A stretch of 64,000 nucleotides of DNA. Origin: Caballeronia sordidicola (GTDB taxonomy: Bacteria; Pseudomonadota; Gammaproteobacteria; Burkholderiales; Burkholderiaceae). Below, one piece after another: positions 24,400 to 33,503 of this stretch (positions within the stretch are counted from its first letter, which is position 1; each line of letters opens with the position of its first letter). The notes below the pieces were generated by a model, which did not search any database, was not told the DNA's origin, and was given only the letters and a program-made list of their open reading frames with translations. The translations under genes were made by a program, and so were the position numbers. The DNA lies in NCBI RefSeq assembly GCF_002220365.1, contig NZ_MTHB01000275.1, forward strand, positions 83,792 through 147,791, in the 5' to 3' direction.

Positions 24400-25818
24400 A
24401 TGAACTCATTGCGCATCTACAACACGCTCGCGCGTGACAAGCAACCTTTTGTGCCGCTCCGTGCTGGAGAAGTGCGCATGTATGTTTGCGGAATCACGGT
24501 GTATGACTATTGTCATGTCGGGCACGCACGCATGATGATCGTGTTCGATATTGTCCAGCGCTGGCTTCGCACGCTCGGATACAACGTGACTTATGTGCGC
24601 AACATCACAGACATCGACGACAAGATCATTCGTCGCGCGGTGGAAAACGGCGAGTCGATCAAGGCGCTGACGGGGCGATTCATCCAGGCCATGTATGACG
24701 ACCTCGATGCGCTCGGCGTGGCCCGTCCCGACCTCGAACCCCGTGCGACCGACTTCGTGCCGCAGATGCTGGGCATGATCCAGACGCTCGTGCAGAACGG
24801 TTACGCGTACCAGGGGAAAGACGGCGACGTGAACTATGCGGTGCGCAAGTTCGAGGGCTACGGCAAGCTGTCGGGCAAGTCGATCGAAGACCTGCGCGCG
24901 GGCGAGCGTGTGGCTGCAAACGACGCCAAGCAAGATCCGCTCGACTTCGTATTATGGAAGCGCGCGAAGGAAGGGGAGCCGCCGGACACCGGCTGGGACT
25001 CGGCATGGGGACGCGGCCGGCCGGGCTGGCATATCGAATGTTCGGCCATGGGCTGCACCTTGCTGGGCGATCGTTTTGACATTCACGGCGGCGGTCAGGA
25101 CCTGCAGTTTCCGCACCATGAGAATGAAATTGCGCAGAGCGAGGCTGCAACGGGCATTCAGTTCGTGAACTACTGGATGCATAACGGCTTCGTGCAGATC
25201 GACAGCGAAAAGATGTCGAAGTCGCTGGGCAACTTCTTTACCATCCGCGAAGTCCTCGAAAAATTCGATGCGGAAGTCGTGCGTTTTTTTATTGCAAGGG
25301 CACACTATCGTTCGCCGCTCAATTACAGCGACGTTCATATAGAAGATGCGCGTGGGGCGCTCACGCGTTTGTATACAGCGTTGAAAGACGTGAGCCCGGA
25401 TGTTGCGCCGCTCGATTGGAACGAAGCGCATGCGCAACGTTTTCGCGCGGCGATGAACGATGATTTCAACACGCCGGTTGCGATCGCCGTGTTGTTTGAA
25501 TTGGCGAGCGAAGTGAATCGTTCGCAGGACACAGTGCTCGCACGTCAATTGAGGGGACTGGCCGCTGTGCTCGGGTTGTTGCAACGTGAGCCGCGTGCGT
25601 TTCTTCAGGACACACCGCGCAGCGCTCGAGATATGGTTGGTCAAGAGGGTGCAGAAAACCTCACGCCTGCCGATATAGACATGAAGATCGCCGCTCGCGT
25701 TGCTGCGAAGCAGGCAAAGAACTATGCCGAAGCAGACCGGATTCGCGCCGAATTGCTCGAAGCCGGGATTGCACTTGAAGACAAACCGGGTGGGTTGACC
25801 GAATGGCGTCGCGCTTGA
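24400..25818 (+). CDS. cysS: Cysteine--tRNA ligase
   Basis: Class I synthetase of 472 residues that charges tRNA-Cys. It begins MNSLRIYNTLARDKQPFVP. The HIGH-type motif is YDYCHVGHARM near residue 32, and the nearby Cys28 (MYVCGITVYD), with WHIECSAMG (near 210) and FPHHENEIAQSEA (near 235), forms the zinc site. The KMSKS loop is KMSKSLGNFF near residue 270. The anticodon-binding region is full length. Cysteine supply (cysE) is encoded 4 kb away. The next gene (a DNA glycosylase) starts about 45 bases downstream on the same strand. Confidence 0.97.
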   Translation: MNSLRIYNTLARDKQPFVPLRAGEVRMYVCGITVYDYCHVGHARMMIVFDIVQRWLRTLGYNVTYVRNITDIDDKIIRRAVENGESIKALTGRFIQAMYDDLDALGVARPDLEPRATDFVPQMLGMIQTLVQNGYAYQGKDGDVNYAVRKFEGYGKLSGKSIEDLRAGERVAANDAKQDPLDFVLWKRAKEGEPPDTGWDSAWGRGRPGWHIECSAMGCTLLGDRFDIHGGGQDLQFPHHENEIAQSEAATGIQFVNYWMHNGFVQIDSEKMSKSLGNFFTIREVLEKFDAEVVRFFIARAHYRSPLNYSDVHIEDARGALTRLYTALKDVSPDVAPLDWNEAHAQRFRAAMNDDFNTPVAIAVLFELASEVNRSQDTVLARQLRGLAAVLGLLQREPRAFLQDTPRSARDMVGQEGAENLTPADIDMKIAARVAAKQAKNYAEADRIRAELLEAGIALEDKPGGLTEWRRA

Positions 25819-25862
25819 GCGCCTCTCGTTCCCTTTGATCGACTCGCCAGGTAGGAGGCATG

Positions 25863-26951
25863 ATGGCAACGGCCAGAAAGGCGCCGGCTAAACGAGCCGC
25901 GTCCGGTAGTATCGCAGCGCCGCCAAGCAAGGTCGCGCGGCGCGCGCAGGTGAAAACGTCGAAGGTGTCGACGCCCGAGGCGAAGCTCGCCAATGGTGCT
26001 GGCCACGACGGAGAACGCAAGACGGCATCGAAGAAACGTGCGGTCAATGGCGTGGTCCATGACGGCGTTGCTAAAACGAACGGTCTCGTTCATGCACGCA
26101 AGACGGTGCGGGCAACTGCGCCTTCAGGGTCAGCCAAGGTGTCGCTGAAGAAGGTGAGCAGCGGCGCCCATGGCGTGCTCGACGTGAAAGCCGATGAGAC
26201 CGAGATCAGCGGCGACGCAACGCAGGCGCTCGTCCGTGCTCCGCAGAACGACGGCGAGATTGTCCGCAAGTCGCGTGCGATCACGGCCGAGAAAACCGTG
26301 CCGGTGCAGACGCCTGGCTTGTCGGCGCAAGCGGCTCGCCCCGAGTATTGGGACAAGGCGTGCGCTGACCTGGTCAAGCGCGACCGTATTCTCAAGAAAC
26401 TGATTCCGAAGTTCGGCCCGGTGCATCTGATCAATCGCGACGATCCGTTCACCACGCTTGCGCGTTCGGTGGTCGGCCAGCAAATTTCCGTGACGGCCGC
26501 GCAGGCCATTTGGAAACGCGTTGAGGGCACGTGCCCGACGCTCGCGCCGCAGCAGTTCATCAAGGTGGGGCCGGCGAAGCTGCAGTCGTGCGGGTTATCG
26601 AAGCGCAAGTCCGAATACATCCTCGACGTCGCGCAGCATTTCGTTTCGGGCGCGTTGCACGTGGACAGCTGGACATCGATGGAAGATGAAGCCGTGATCT
26701 CGGAGTTGACGCAGATTCGCGGCATCGGCCGGTGGACGGCGGAAATGTTCCTGATCTTCAACTTGTCGCGCCCGGACGTTCTGCCGCTCGATGATCTCGG
26801 CCTGATCCAGGCCATCAGCGTCAACTATTTCAGCGGCGAACCCGTGACGCGCAGTGAAGCGCGCGAAGTCGCGGCCAACTGGGAACCGTGGCGCACCGTC
26901 GCGACCTGGTACATGTGGCGCAGCCTTTACCCCGTCCCCGCCGATCACTAA
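25863..26951 (+). CDS. DNA-3-methyladenine glycosylase II-type (AlkA-like HhH-GPD) with basic N-terminal extension
   Basis: Base-excision DNA glycosylase of 362 residues. The catalytic half (residues 155-362) has FTTLARSVVGQQISVTAAQ, the helix-hairpin-helix ELTQIRGIGRWTAEMF, and a catalytic Asp in RPDVLPLDDLG, as in alkyl-purine glycosylases. The first 150 residues are unusual: Lys/Ala/Arg-rich low complexity (ARKAPAKRAAS, KKRAVNGVV, VSLKKVSSG), resembling histone H1-like tails, and probably disordered DNA-binding sequence. Two ATGs are adjacent (25860 and 25863); AGGAGG lies directly before them, so the second is better spaced. It follows cysS on the same strand and precedes accA by 118 bases. 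Confidence 0.88.
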   Translation: MATARKAPAKRAASGSIAAPPSKVARRAQVKTSKVSTPEAKLANGAGHDGERKTASKKRAVNGVVHDGVAKTNGLVHARKTVRATAPSGSAKVSLKKVSSGAHGVLDVKADETEISGDATQALVRAPQNDGEIVRKSRAITAEKTVPVQTPGLSAQAARPEYWDKACADLVKRDRILKKLIPKFGPVHLINRDDPFTTLARSVVGQQISVTAAQAIWKRVEGTCPTLAPQQFIKVGPAKLQSCGLSKRKSEYILDVAQHFVSGALHVDSWTSMEDEAVISELTQIRGIGRWTAEMFLIFNLSRPDVLPLDDLGLIQAISVNYFSGEPVTRSEAREVAANWEPWRTVATWYMWRSLYPVPADH

Positions 26952-27069
26952 AATTGCCGGTCGCAGCCAGCGGACTATCGATATCTTATAATTGATAGTT
27001 GCGACCCGAAAATTAGTGAGGCCGGCGCGGTTAGAATACGCGCTGCCCGATGCTTTAGGATTCGAACAT

Positions 27070-28041
27070 ATGAAGACCACGTTTCTGGATTTCGAACAGC
27101 CGATCGCTGAACTCGAAGCGAAGATCGAAGAATTACGCTTCGTTCAGGACGATTCCGCTGTCGATATTTCGGAAGAAATCGAGCGGCTGTCGAAGAAGAG
27201 CCAGCAACTCACCAAAGATCTCTATGCCAACCTGACTCCCTGGCAGGTGTCGCAGATCGCGCGCCATCCGCAGCGCCCCTATACGCTCGACTACGTGAAC
27301 GAGCTTTTCACCGACTTCCACGAACTCCACGGCGACCGCTCTTATGCGGACGACCTGGCTATTGTCGGCGGTCTGGCACGATTCAACGGCCAGCCCTGCA
27401 TGGTGATCGGCCAGCAGAAGGGCCGCGACACGAAAGAGCGCGCAGCGCGCAATTTCGGCATGCCGCGCCCGGAGGGGTATCGCAAGGCTGAGCGGCTCAT
27501 GCGGCTTGCGGAGAAATTCGGCTTGCCTATCTTCACGTTCATCGACACCCCGGGCGCGTACCCTGGTATCGGGGCAGAGGAGCGTGGGCAGTCGGAAGCA
27601 ATCGGTCGTAATCTGTATGTGATGGCCGAACTGAAAACGCCGATTGTGGCAACCATCATCGGCGAAGGCGGTTCGGGCGGCGCGCTGGCTATTGCCGTTG
27701 CTGACAGCGTGCTGATGCTGCAATTCTCAACGTATTCGGTGATTTCGCCCGAGGGCTGTGCATCCATTTTGTGGAAGAGCGCGGCGAAGGCGCCGGAAGC
27801 AGCCGAAGCGCTGGGTTTGACGGCTCACCGTCTTAAGGCGTTGGGACTGATCGACAAGATCGTCAACGAGCCGCTGGGCGGCGCGCATCGCGATCCGAAA
27901 GGCATGGCTGCATTGCTGCGCCGTGCACTATCCGATACGCTGCGCCAATTCCACGGCATGAATGCGCTAGACGTGCGCGCGCGCCGCTTCGACAAGCTGA
28001 TGGCGTACGGAAAATTCAAGGAAAACCTGCCGGGTGCGTGA
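27070..28041 (+). CDS. accA: Acetyl-CoA carboxylase carboxyltransferase subunit alpha
   Basis: Alpha chain of the carboxyltransferase that makes malonyl-CoA for fatty acid synthesis; it works with AccD. 323 residues, the normal length. It begins MKTTFLDFEQPIAELEAKIEEL, with a long N-terminal helix. The crotonase-like core carries LHGDRSYADDLAIVGGLARF, GRDTKERAARNFGMP, FIDTPGAYPGIGAEERGQ and IGEGGSGGALAIAVAD. The frame is open from 26992, but the ATG at 27070 gives the conserved start. fabI of the same pathway lies 9 kb downstream. tilS follows. Confidence 0.97.
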   Translation: MKTTFLDFEQPIAELEAKIEELRFVQDDSAVDISEEIERLSKKSQQLTKDLYANLTPWQVSQIARHPQRPYTLDYVNELFTDFHELHGDRSYADDLAIVGGLARFNGQPCMVIGQQKGRDTKERAARNFGMPRPEGYRKAERLMRLAEKFGLPIFTFIDTPGAYPGIGAEERGQSEAIGRNLYVMAELKTPIVATIIGEGGSGGALAIAVADSVLMLQFSTYSVISPEGCASILWKSAAKAPEAAEALGLTAHRLKALGLIDKIVNEPLGGAHRDPKGMAALLRRALSDTLRQFHGMNALDVRARRFDKLMAYGKFKENLPGA

Positions 28042-28132
28042 AGCTTGACCGCCGCGACCATGGTTCCCGGGGTTCCTCCGTGCAGTGTGCCGTGACAGGC
28101 TGCCTCGAAGGCAACTTAACAAGCCGACTCCC

Positions 28133-29569
28133 GTGACCTCCAACACTGACACTCCCGCCAGCCGCCTCGTGATCGATGCGGTGCGCGCGGCGTTCGTCGA
28201 TGTGTCGGCCTCTGCTCAAACTTGCATCGCCGTCGCGCTCAGTGGCGGTCTCGATTCGACCGCGCTGCTCGATGCAGCAGTTCGATGCGTGGGGTCATCA
28301 CGCGTGATTGCGCTGCATATTCATCACGGATTGAGTCCGAATGCCGATGCCTGGGCTGCGCATTGTCACGCGTTCGCGCAAGCGCTGGGTGTCAGGTTCG
28401 CGTCGCGTCAGGTCGACGTGGTGCGCGAAGGCGGCGAGAGTCTGGAGGCGGCGGCACGGGATGCGCGTTATCGCGCGCTCGACGCGCTGTGCGCCGAGCA
28501 GGGCGCAAGCGCGCTTTGGCTTGCGCATCATGCCGACGATCAGGCGGAAACCGTGTTGCTGCAATTGCTGCGCGGGGCGGGTGTGGCCGGCCTTGCCGCA
28601 ATGGCGCCGCAACGCGCCGACGGTGCCTCCACGCCGCGCGTGCGGCCGTTATTGCATCTGTTGCGTGCGCAACTCGAGCATTACGCGCATGAGCGCGATC
28701 TGCGCTGGATCGACGACGAATCCAACGCCGATACCCGCTATGCCCGTAACGCGCTGCGTCATGACGTGCTGCCGGCACTCGCTGTGCATTTTCCCGGATT
28801 TCGCGATGCGCTTGCGCGGACCGCGTCGCATGCAGCATCGGCGCAAAGGTTGCTCGATGAACTCGCACGCATTGATATGACATCGGCGCAAGGTGACGAT
28901 GAGGGTGCGCTGGCCTTGTCAGCGGTACTCGCTTTCGACGATGAGCGGGCGATCAACTTGCTGCGTTACTGGATGCGCTCGCTCGGGCTGCAAGCGGCAT
29001 CGGCGGCGCGGATTGGGGAGGTGCTGCGGCAATTGCGCGACGCCGCGGTTTCGCGGGACGGCCACGCGTTGCGCATCGATCACGCGGGGTCTTGCCTGCG
29101 GGCGTATCGCGACGCGATCTTTTGGGAAAAGGGCGATAGCGCGGACCCCGCCGATCTCGACGATGGCGCAAATCCCGCGCGTATGGCGAGCGTGTTGAAC
29201 TGGGACGGCGAAAGTATCTGGCGCCTGCCGCATTGGCGCGGGACGTTCGTGTTCAAAGCCGCTGCACGGGGCGATGAGGACGCGGTGTCCGAAGCCACGC
29301 TGCGCGCCGCGCCGCTTTGCGCGCGTTCGCGCGCGGGCGGCGAACGCTTGCGTTTGAGTGCGGATGGGCCCGGCCGGACTTTGAAAAACCTGTTTCAAGA
29401 GCGCGGCGTGCCGGGTTGGAAACGCGACGTCCCGCTGGTGTTTCTTGGCGAAATCTTGCTGTTCGTGCCGTCCATTGGTGTCAATCGGGCATGCGTCGAA
29501 GTCAGCGGTGAGGGCGGCGAGCTTACGTATAGGCGGATCGAGTGGCATCCGGACCTAATGATTGCCTGA
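28133..29569 (+). CDS. tilS: tRNA(Ile)-lysidine synthase
   Basis: Converts C34 of tRNA-Ile(CAU) to lysidine so that it reads AUA. PP-loop ATPase motif VALSGGLDSTALLDA lies near residue 33. LHIHHGLSPNADAWAAHC follows near residue 65, and LAHHADDQAETVLLQLLRGAG near residue 135. WIDDESNADTRYARNALRH near residue 195 is a TilS hallmark. The C-terminal domain ends LFQERGVPGWKRDVPLVFLGE, the tRNA-binding part. About 478 residues. The start is uncertain: GTG at 28133 fits the conserved ASRLVIDAVRAAF beginning; GTG at 28085 is also in frame, and neither has a clear ribosome-binding site. It is downstream of accA on the same strand, probably co-transcribed. Confidence 0.92.
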   Translation: MTSNTDTPASRLVIDAVRAAFVDVSASAQTCIAVALSGGLDSTALLDAAVRCVGSSRVIALHIHHGLSPNADAWAAHCHAFAQALGVRFASRQVDVVREGGESLEAAARDARYRALDALCAEQGASALWLAHHADDQAETVLLQLLRGAGVAGLAAMAPQRADGASTPRVRPLLHLLRAQLEHYAHERDLRWIDDESNADTRYARNALRHDVLPALAVHFPGFRDALARTASHAASAQRLLDELARIDMTSAQGDDEGALALSAVLAFDDERAINLLRYWMRSLGLQAASAARIGEVLRQLRDAAVSRDGHALRIDHAGSCLRAYRDAIFWEKGDSADPADLDDGANPARMASVLNWDGESIWRLPHWRGTFVFKAAARGDEDAVSEATLRAAPLCARSRAGGERLRLSADGPGRTLKNLFQERGVPGWKRDVPLVFLGEILLFVPSIGVNRACVEVSGEGGELTYRRIEWHPDLMIA

Positions 29570-30045
29570 ACGACTAGCCGATGCGCTCACGCACTGTATA
29601 TGCGGCGGTCCTGGCACGCGAAACTCAGTCTGCCCCGATTTTTCAGTGGTTCATGCGCGGCGACAAAATCCCGGTCAACTTTTCTTGCGAACGGCCTGAA
29701 AACAGCCCGCAAAAGCGTCGAATCGCCCGTTCCGGCTTGTGTTTTGGGCCTCGATCGGGTACGTTTACCGGTTTCCCGCAACGCTTTTCAAGCAGCTTTT
29801 CCGTCCAGAAGACGCGTTTTTAGCCGCCTGAATTGCCTTTTTTGCCTTTTGCGCGTGAGCCAACCTCGCGCGTGCGGCTACCGCGCTTCGTCGTCACGCT
29901 TAAGTCGTCGATCGCACCGATCCAGAGTTTGCTTGTGTTTCTTCAAGCCGGCTTCTGATGCAATACGTGAAACACGTGCAGTCGTGCAGTACGCGGCGCA
30001 TCAAACGGCGCGCCAGCGCGGCTTTTCCTCCTGTTCAAAACGACA
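29570..30045. other. tilS-lysC intergenic region
   Basis: About 476 bases with no supportable gene. A lysine riboswitch was looked for and not recognised. It presumably contains the lysC promoter and leader. Confidence 0.4.
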
Positions 30046-31296
30046 ATGGCACTCATCGTACATAAATACGGCGGCACTTCGATGGGCTCGGTCGAGCGCA
30101 TCAAGAACGTCGCCAAGCGCGTCGCGAAATGGCACAAGGCCGGCCACAAGATGGTCGTCGTCCCGTCGGCCATGTCCGGCGAAACGAACCGCCTGCTCGG
30201 CCTCGCGCGCGAAATCACCGCACACCCCGATCCGCGCGAACTCGACATGATCGCCTCAACCGGCGAGCAAGTCAGCGTCGGCCTGCTCGCGATTGCGTTG
30301 CAAGCGGAAGGTCTGGAAGCGGTCAGCTATGCCGGCTGGCAAGTGCCGATCAAGACCGACAGCGCGTTCACGAAAGCACGCATCAGCGACATTGACGGCA
30401 CGCGCGTGCTCGCCGATCTCGACGCAGGCAAGGTCGTGGTGGTCACGGGCTTCCAGGGTGTCGATCCCGACGGGCATATTGCCACGCTGGGACGCGGTGG
30501 TTCGGACACGTCGGCGGTCGCGATTGCGGCGGCGTTGAAAGCGGACGAATGCCTGATTTATACCGATGTCGATGGTGTCTACACCACGGACCCGCGCGTG
30601 GTCGAAGAAGCGCGCCGACTGGATCGCGTGACGTTCGAAGAGATGTTGGAAATGGCGAGCCTCGGGTCGAAGGTGCTGCAGATCCGTTCGGTGGAATTCG
30701 CCGGTAAATATCAGGTCAAGACGCGCGTGTTGTCGAGCCTGACGGACCCGTTGATTCCGCTCGAAACCGAAATGCGCTCGGGCACCCTGATTACTTTTGA
30801 AGAAGACGAGACCATGGAAAAAGCTGTTATCTCGGGCATCGCATTTCAGCGCGACGAAGCGCGTATTGCCGTGATGGGCGTGCCCGACAAGCCGGGCATT
30901 GCGTACCAGATCCTCGGGCCGGTGGCCGATGCGAATATCGACATCGACATGATCATCCAGAACACGAGCGTGGACGGTAAGACCGACTTCACGTTCACGG
31001 TTGGCCGCGGCGATTATGCGCAATCCATGGAGATCCTGACGAACCAGGTCAAGGACCACGTGAAGGCCGAGCAGGTGCGGGGCGATCCGAAGGTGTCGAA
31101 GGTGTCCGTGGTTGGCGTGGGCATGCGCTCGCATGTGGGTATCGCGAGCACGATGTTCCGTACGCTGGCAGAAGAGGGCATCAATATCCAGATGATCTCG
31201 ACATCGGAGATCAAGATCTCGGTGCTTATCGACGAAAAATATACCGAGCTTGCCGTGCGCGCGTTGCATAAGGTGTTCGAACTCGATCGCGGCTGA
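30046..31296 (+). CDS. lysC: Aspartate kinase
   Basis: Phosphorylates aspartate, the first step towards lysine, threonine and methionine. 416 residues. The kinase domain begins with ALIVHKYGGTSMGSVERIK and includes TLGRGGSDTSAVAIAAALKA (near 151) and the YTDVDGVYTTDPRVV block (near 173). Two regulatory ACT domains follow (residues about 265-335 and 345-410; e.g. VMGVPDKPGIAYQILGPV and MRSHVGIASTMFRTLAEEGI), so feedback inhibition is expected. It matches the monofunctional aspartokinase of beta-proteobacteria. Some such genes express the regulatory half separately from an internal start; an internal ATG exists but is not proof. A tRNA-Ser gene lies 190 bases downstream with its own promoter. 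Confidence 0.97.
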   Translation: MALIVHKYGGTSMGSVERIKNVAKRVAKWHKAGHKMVVVPSAMSGETNRLLGLAREITAHPDPRELDMIASTGEQVSVGLLAIALQAEGLEAVSYAGWQVPIKTDSAFTKARISDIDGTRVLADLDAGKVVVVTGFQGVDPDGHIATLGRGGSDTSAVAIAAALKADECLIYTDVDGVYTTDPRVVEEARRLDRVTFEEMLEMASLGSKVLQIRSVEFAGKYQVKTRVLSSLTDPLIPLETEMRSGTLITFEEDETMEKAVISGIAFQRDEARIAVMGVPDKPGIAYQILGPVADANIDIDMIIQNTSVDGKTDFTFTVGRGDYAQSMEILTNQVKDHVKAEQVRGDPKVSKVSVVGVGMRSHVGIASTMFRTLAEEGINIQMISTSEIKISVLIDEKYTELAVRALHKVFELDRG

Positions 31297-31417
31297 ACGA
31301 CAGGCGGGAAACGGCGTGGGTGTGACAGCTTGCAGTGTGTTTTTGGGCTGTAATCGAAATAAGCTGCAAAGCGTTGTTCGATGCAATTCACGAGACGAAA
31401 AATTTTGTCTCATGAAA

Positions 31418-31446
31418 TTGACCCGCGGCGGCTAACCCGCTATCAT
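31418..31446 (+). promoter_or_regulatory. Sigma70 promoter of tRNA-Ser
   Basis: TTGACC at 31418-31423, a 17-base spacer and TATCAT at 31441-31446, 41 bases upstream of the tRNA. Confidence 0.75.
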
Positions 31447-31487
31447 CTTGGCTTCGTCGCGCTGACTCCCGCGTGACAGAAAGTGCA

Positions 31488-31581
31488 GGAGACGTGGCCG
31501 AGAGGTTGAAGGTACTCCCCTGCTAAGGGAGCATCTGGGCTAAAACCTGGATCGAGGGTTCGAATCCCTCCGTCTCCGCCA
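31488..31581 (+). tRNA. tRNA-Ser (anticodon GCT)
   Basis: A 94-base type II tRNA with encoded CCA. The acceptor stem pairs GGAGACG (31488-31494) with CGTCTCC (31571-31577). The anticodon GCT at 31522-31524 sits in a 7-base loop closed by CTCCC/GGGAG. The long variable arm typical of serine tRNA is present, and the T arm has GTTCGAATC. It reads AGC and AGT codons. Confidence 0.96.
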
Positions 31582-31594
31582 GAAGAATGCAAAG

Positions 31595-31631
31595 CCCCGT
31601 AGGTCTAACGACTTACGGGGTTTTTGTTTTT
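31595..31631 (+). terminator. Terminator of tRNA-Ser
   Basis: A 10-bp stem with one G-U pair (31595-31604 with 31611-31620) followed by TTTTTGTTTTT, 13 bases after the tRNA. Confidence 0.85.
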
Positions 31632-31771
31632 CGGGACGAAAGGTATGGCACCTGGCGAGCGACGATTCAACATAATCCCTCACATCCTGGCTCGCTGCTG
31701 CGCGAGCATGTTTTGCCGGCCCTGGTCTAACTGTCAGGTTGACTTGCGAAGCGGGATTGCGTCGGGACACC

Positions 31772-32554
31772 TCAACGACTGAACGCTGCCGCGGTCGCTT
31801 CATCCGCCGGGAAAAACAGCTCGATCGCCAACTCCGACAACGTGATATCGATCGGCGTACCGAACATCATCGTTGTACTGATGAATGATAACTGTCCCGC
31901 AGCCGTGCTCAACACGAACGGAATCACGATAGAAGATTCCCCCGCGTCATCCCGACCGGATCCCCCCGGATAACGCTTGAACTCATCGCGCAGCGCACTC
32001 AGTTGAGGATCAGCTGTGAGAGCGATCTGACGCTCCAGCCGTTCCAGCAAATGTCCGCGCCACTGCGCGAGATTCACAATCTTCGACGCCAATCCTCGCG
32101 GATGCAGACTCAACCGCAACACGTTCACCGGCGGTTCAAGCAACGACGGATCAGCATCGGCGATAAGCGCAGCCACCGCGCCATTCGCCGACACGAGGTT
32201 CCAATGCCGGTCGATAGCCAGCGCCGGATACGGCTCGTGCCCCTTCAAGATCTGTTCGACTGCGGTCCGCGCGGGCTGCATCGATTGGTCAGTGAGTGAG
32301 CGCTCCTGGAACACCGGCGCGAATCCTGCCGCGTTCAGCAACTCGTTACGTTCACGCAGCGGCACCTCAAGATACTCCGCAAGTCGCAGTACCATCGCGC
32401 GGCTCGGCGCGGCTCGCCCCGTTTCGATAAAACTCAGATGCCGGCTCGAAATCTCCGCTTCGCTGGCCAGATAAAGCTGGCTCATGCGCCGTCGTTCGCG
32501 CCAGTGCTTGATCATTGGGCCGATACCAACAGCCGTCGCAGTCAGTGTGTTCAT
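31772..32554 (-). CDS. XRE-family transcriptional regulator with MmyB-like ligand domain
   Basis: DNA-binding regulator of 260 residues. The N-terminal helix-turn-helix spans about residues 10-70 (GPMIKHWRERRRMSQLYLAS, EISSRHLSFIETGRAAPSR). The C-terminal part begins at VEQILKGHEPYPALAIDRHW and is the MmyB/MLTR-type domain, a PAS-like fold thought to bind hydrophobic ligands such as fatty acids in related proteins. It is divergent from the SnoaL-like gene, and a perfect 17-base dyad (32589-32605) in the gap is a good candidate for its operator. It therefore probably controls itself and that gene; this is inferred from layout. Confidence 0.85.
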   Translation of the reverse strand: MNTLTATAVGIGPMIKHWRERRRMSQLYLASEAEISSRHLSFIETGRAAPSRAMVLRLAEYLEVPLRERNELLNAAGFAPVFQERSLTDQSMQPARTAVEQILKGHEPYPALAIDRHWNLVSANGAVAALIADADPSLLEPPVNVLRLSLHPRGLASKIVNLAQWRGHLLERLERQIALTADPQLSALRDEFKRYPGGSGRDDAGESSIVIPFVLSTAAGQLSFISTTMMFGTPIDITLSELAIELFFPADEATAAAFSR

Positions 32555-32588
32555 GGGCGTACCTTATCAAACCGCCGCACGCAGCTCC

Positions 32589-32605
32589 ATTACCTGTCAG
32601 GTAAT
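32589..32605. promoter_or_regulatory. Operator-like dyad ATTACCTG-T-CAGGTAAT
   Basis: A perfect 8-bp inverted repeat with a single central base, 35 bases upstream of the XRE start and 91 bases upstream of the SnoaL-like start. The length and symmetry suit a homodimeric XRE repressor. Confidence 0.7.
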
Positions 32606-32695
32606 CGACGCACGACATGCGTGTCCCGATGATTGCTTCCAGGCCGCGCTAATCCGGTGTCGCCATAGCCTTGAAGACTATCGAAGGAGAGAATC

Positions 32696-33421
32696 ATGAC
32701 TGAGCATGATGTTCTGGTGGGTCGTTATATCGATACGTGGAACGAGACGGATTCGCCGCGTCGGAACGCTCTGGCGGAGCTGGTTTTACTCGACGGCGCG
32801 CGCTACACCGACCCGATGATGAGCAGCACCGGCCCGAACGGATTCGCCGAGATGATCGGCGCATTTCAGGCGCAAATGCCTGGGTTGACGTTCGAGCGGG
32901 TTGGCGGAATTGATGCGACGGGCGCGATGGTCCGCTTCAGTTGGCGCCTGATCGATGCCACGGGCCGGCAACTGGCCAGTGGGACGGACATCGGCGAATT
33001 TTCGATCGATGGTCGGTTTGCCGGCATTACGGGTTTTCTCGACAGTAAGCTGATGGGCCCGGCATGGTGCGTGGAAAAGTACGCCGCGTTCTGGGCCGCG
33101 CCGGATTTCAGCCGGCCGACCGATGAACTGGCGGCGGATATCGAAGGATATTGGCCGGGTTTGCACGCGCCGTTGAAGGGCGTGGAGGCCTATGTGCGGC
33201 CGCTGCATGAACTGTTGCGCCGCGTTCCGGATTTCAGGCTGGAAGTCGCCGACCACGCGAGTCGCGGCGATACAGTCTTCATCCGATGGATCGCCACGGG
33301 GACGCACGGCGATGTGCCGCTGCGCTTCGAGGGCGTGGACTGCGTGCGTCACAGCGATGGCCAGGTTTATGAGAACCGGATCTACTGCGATCATCCGCTG
33401 ATTCAGGCGTTGAACCGGTAA
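32696..33421 (+). CDS. SnoaL/NTF2-like protein with two domains
   Basis: A 241-residue protein made of two NTF2-like (cone-shaped barrel) halves, about residues 1-115 and 120-241. The first half has LVGRYIDTWNETD and YTDPMMSSTGPNGFAEMI. The second has ELAADIEGYWPGLHAPLKGVE and VRHSDGQVYENRIYCDHPL. Proteins of this fold include polyketide cyclases and small-molecule isomerases; the substrate cannot be deduced. A good ribosome-binding site (AAGGAGAG) precedes the ATG. The likely regulator is the divergent XRE gene. Confidence 0.78.
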   Translation: MTEHDVLVGRYIDTWNETDSPRRNALAELVLLDGARYTDPMMSSTGPNGFAEMIGAFQAQMPGLTFERVGGIDATGAMVRFSWRLIDATGRQLASGTDIGEFSIDGRFAGITGFLDSKLMGPAWCVEKYAAFWAAPDFSRPTDELAADIEGYWPGLHAPLKGVEAYVRPLHELLRRVPDFRLEVADHASRGDTVFIRWIATGTHGDVPLRFEGVDCVRHSDGQVYENRIYCDHPLIQALNR

Positions 33422-33503
33422 TGGAGTCGGCAGCCTTGTTTTTGTTCGATCGAACAGGGCGCTTCGCCTGGCCGCCCAAGGCTGCGTGAGCGCCCGAGCA
33501 CAC

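Noticed and set aside
29570..30045. Possible lysine riboswitch upstream of lysC
   Set aside because: No recognisable aptamer elements or terminator hairpin in the 476-base gap.
29600..30250. 216-residue frame before lysC
   Set aside because: Arg/Ser-rich out-of-frame product that overlaps the first 200 bases of lysC.
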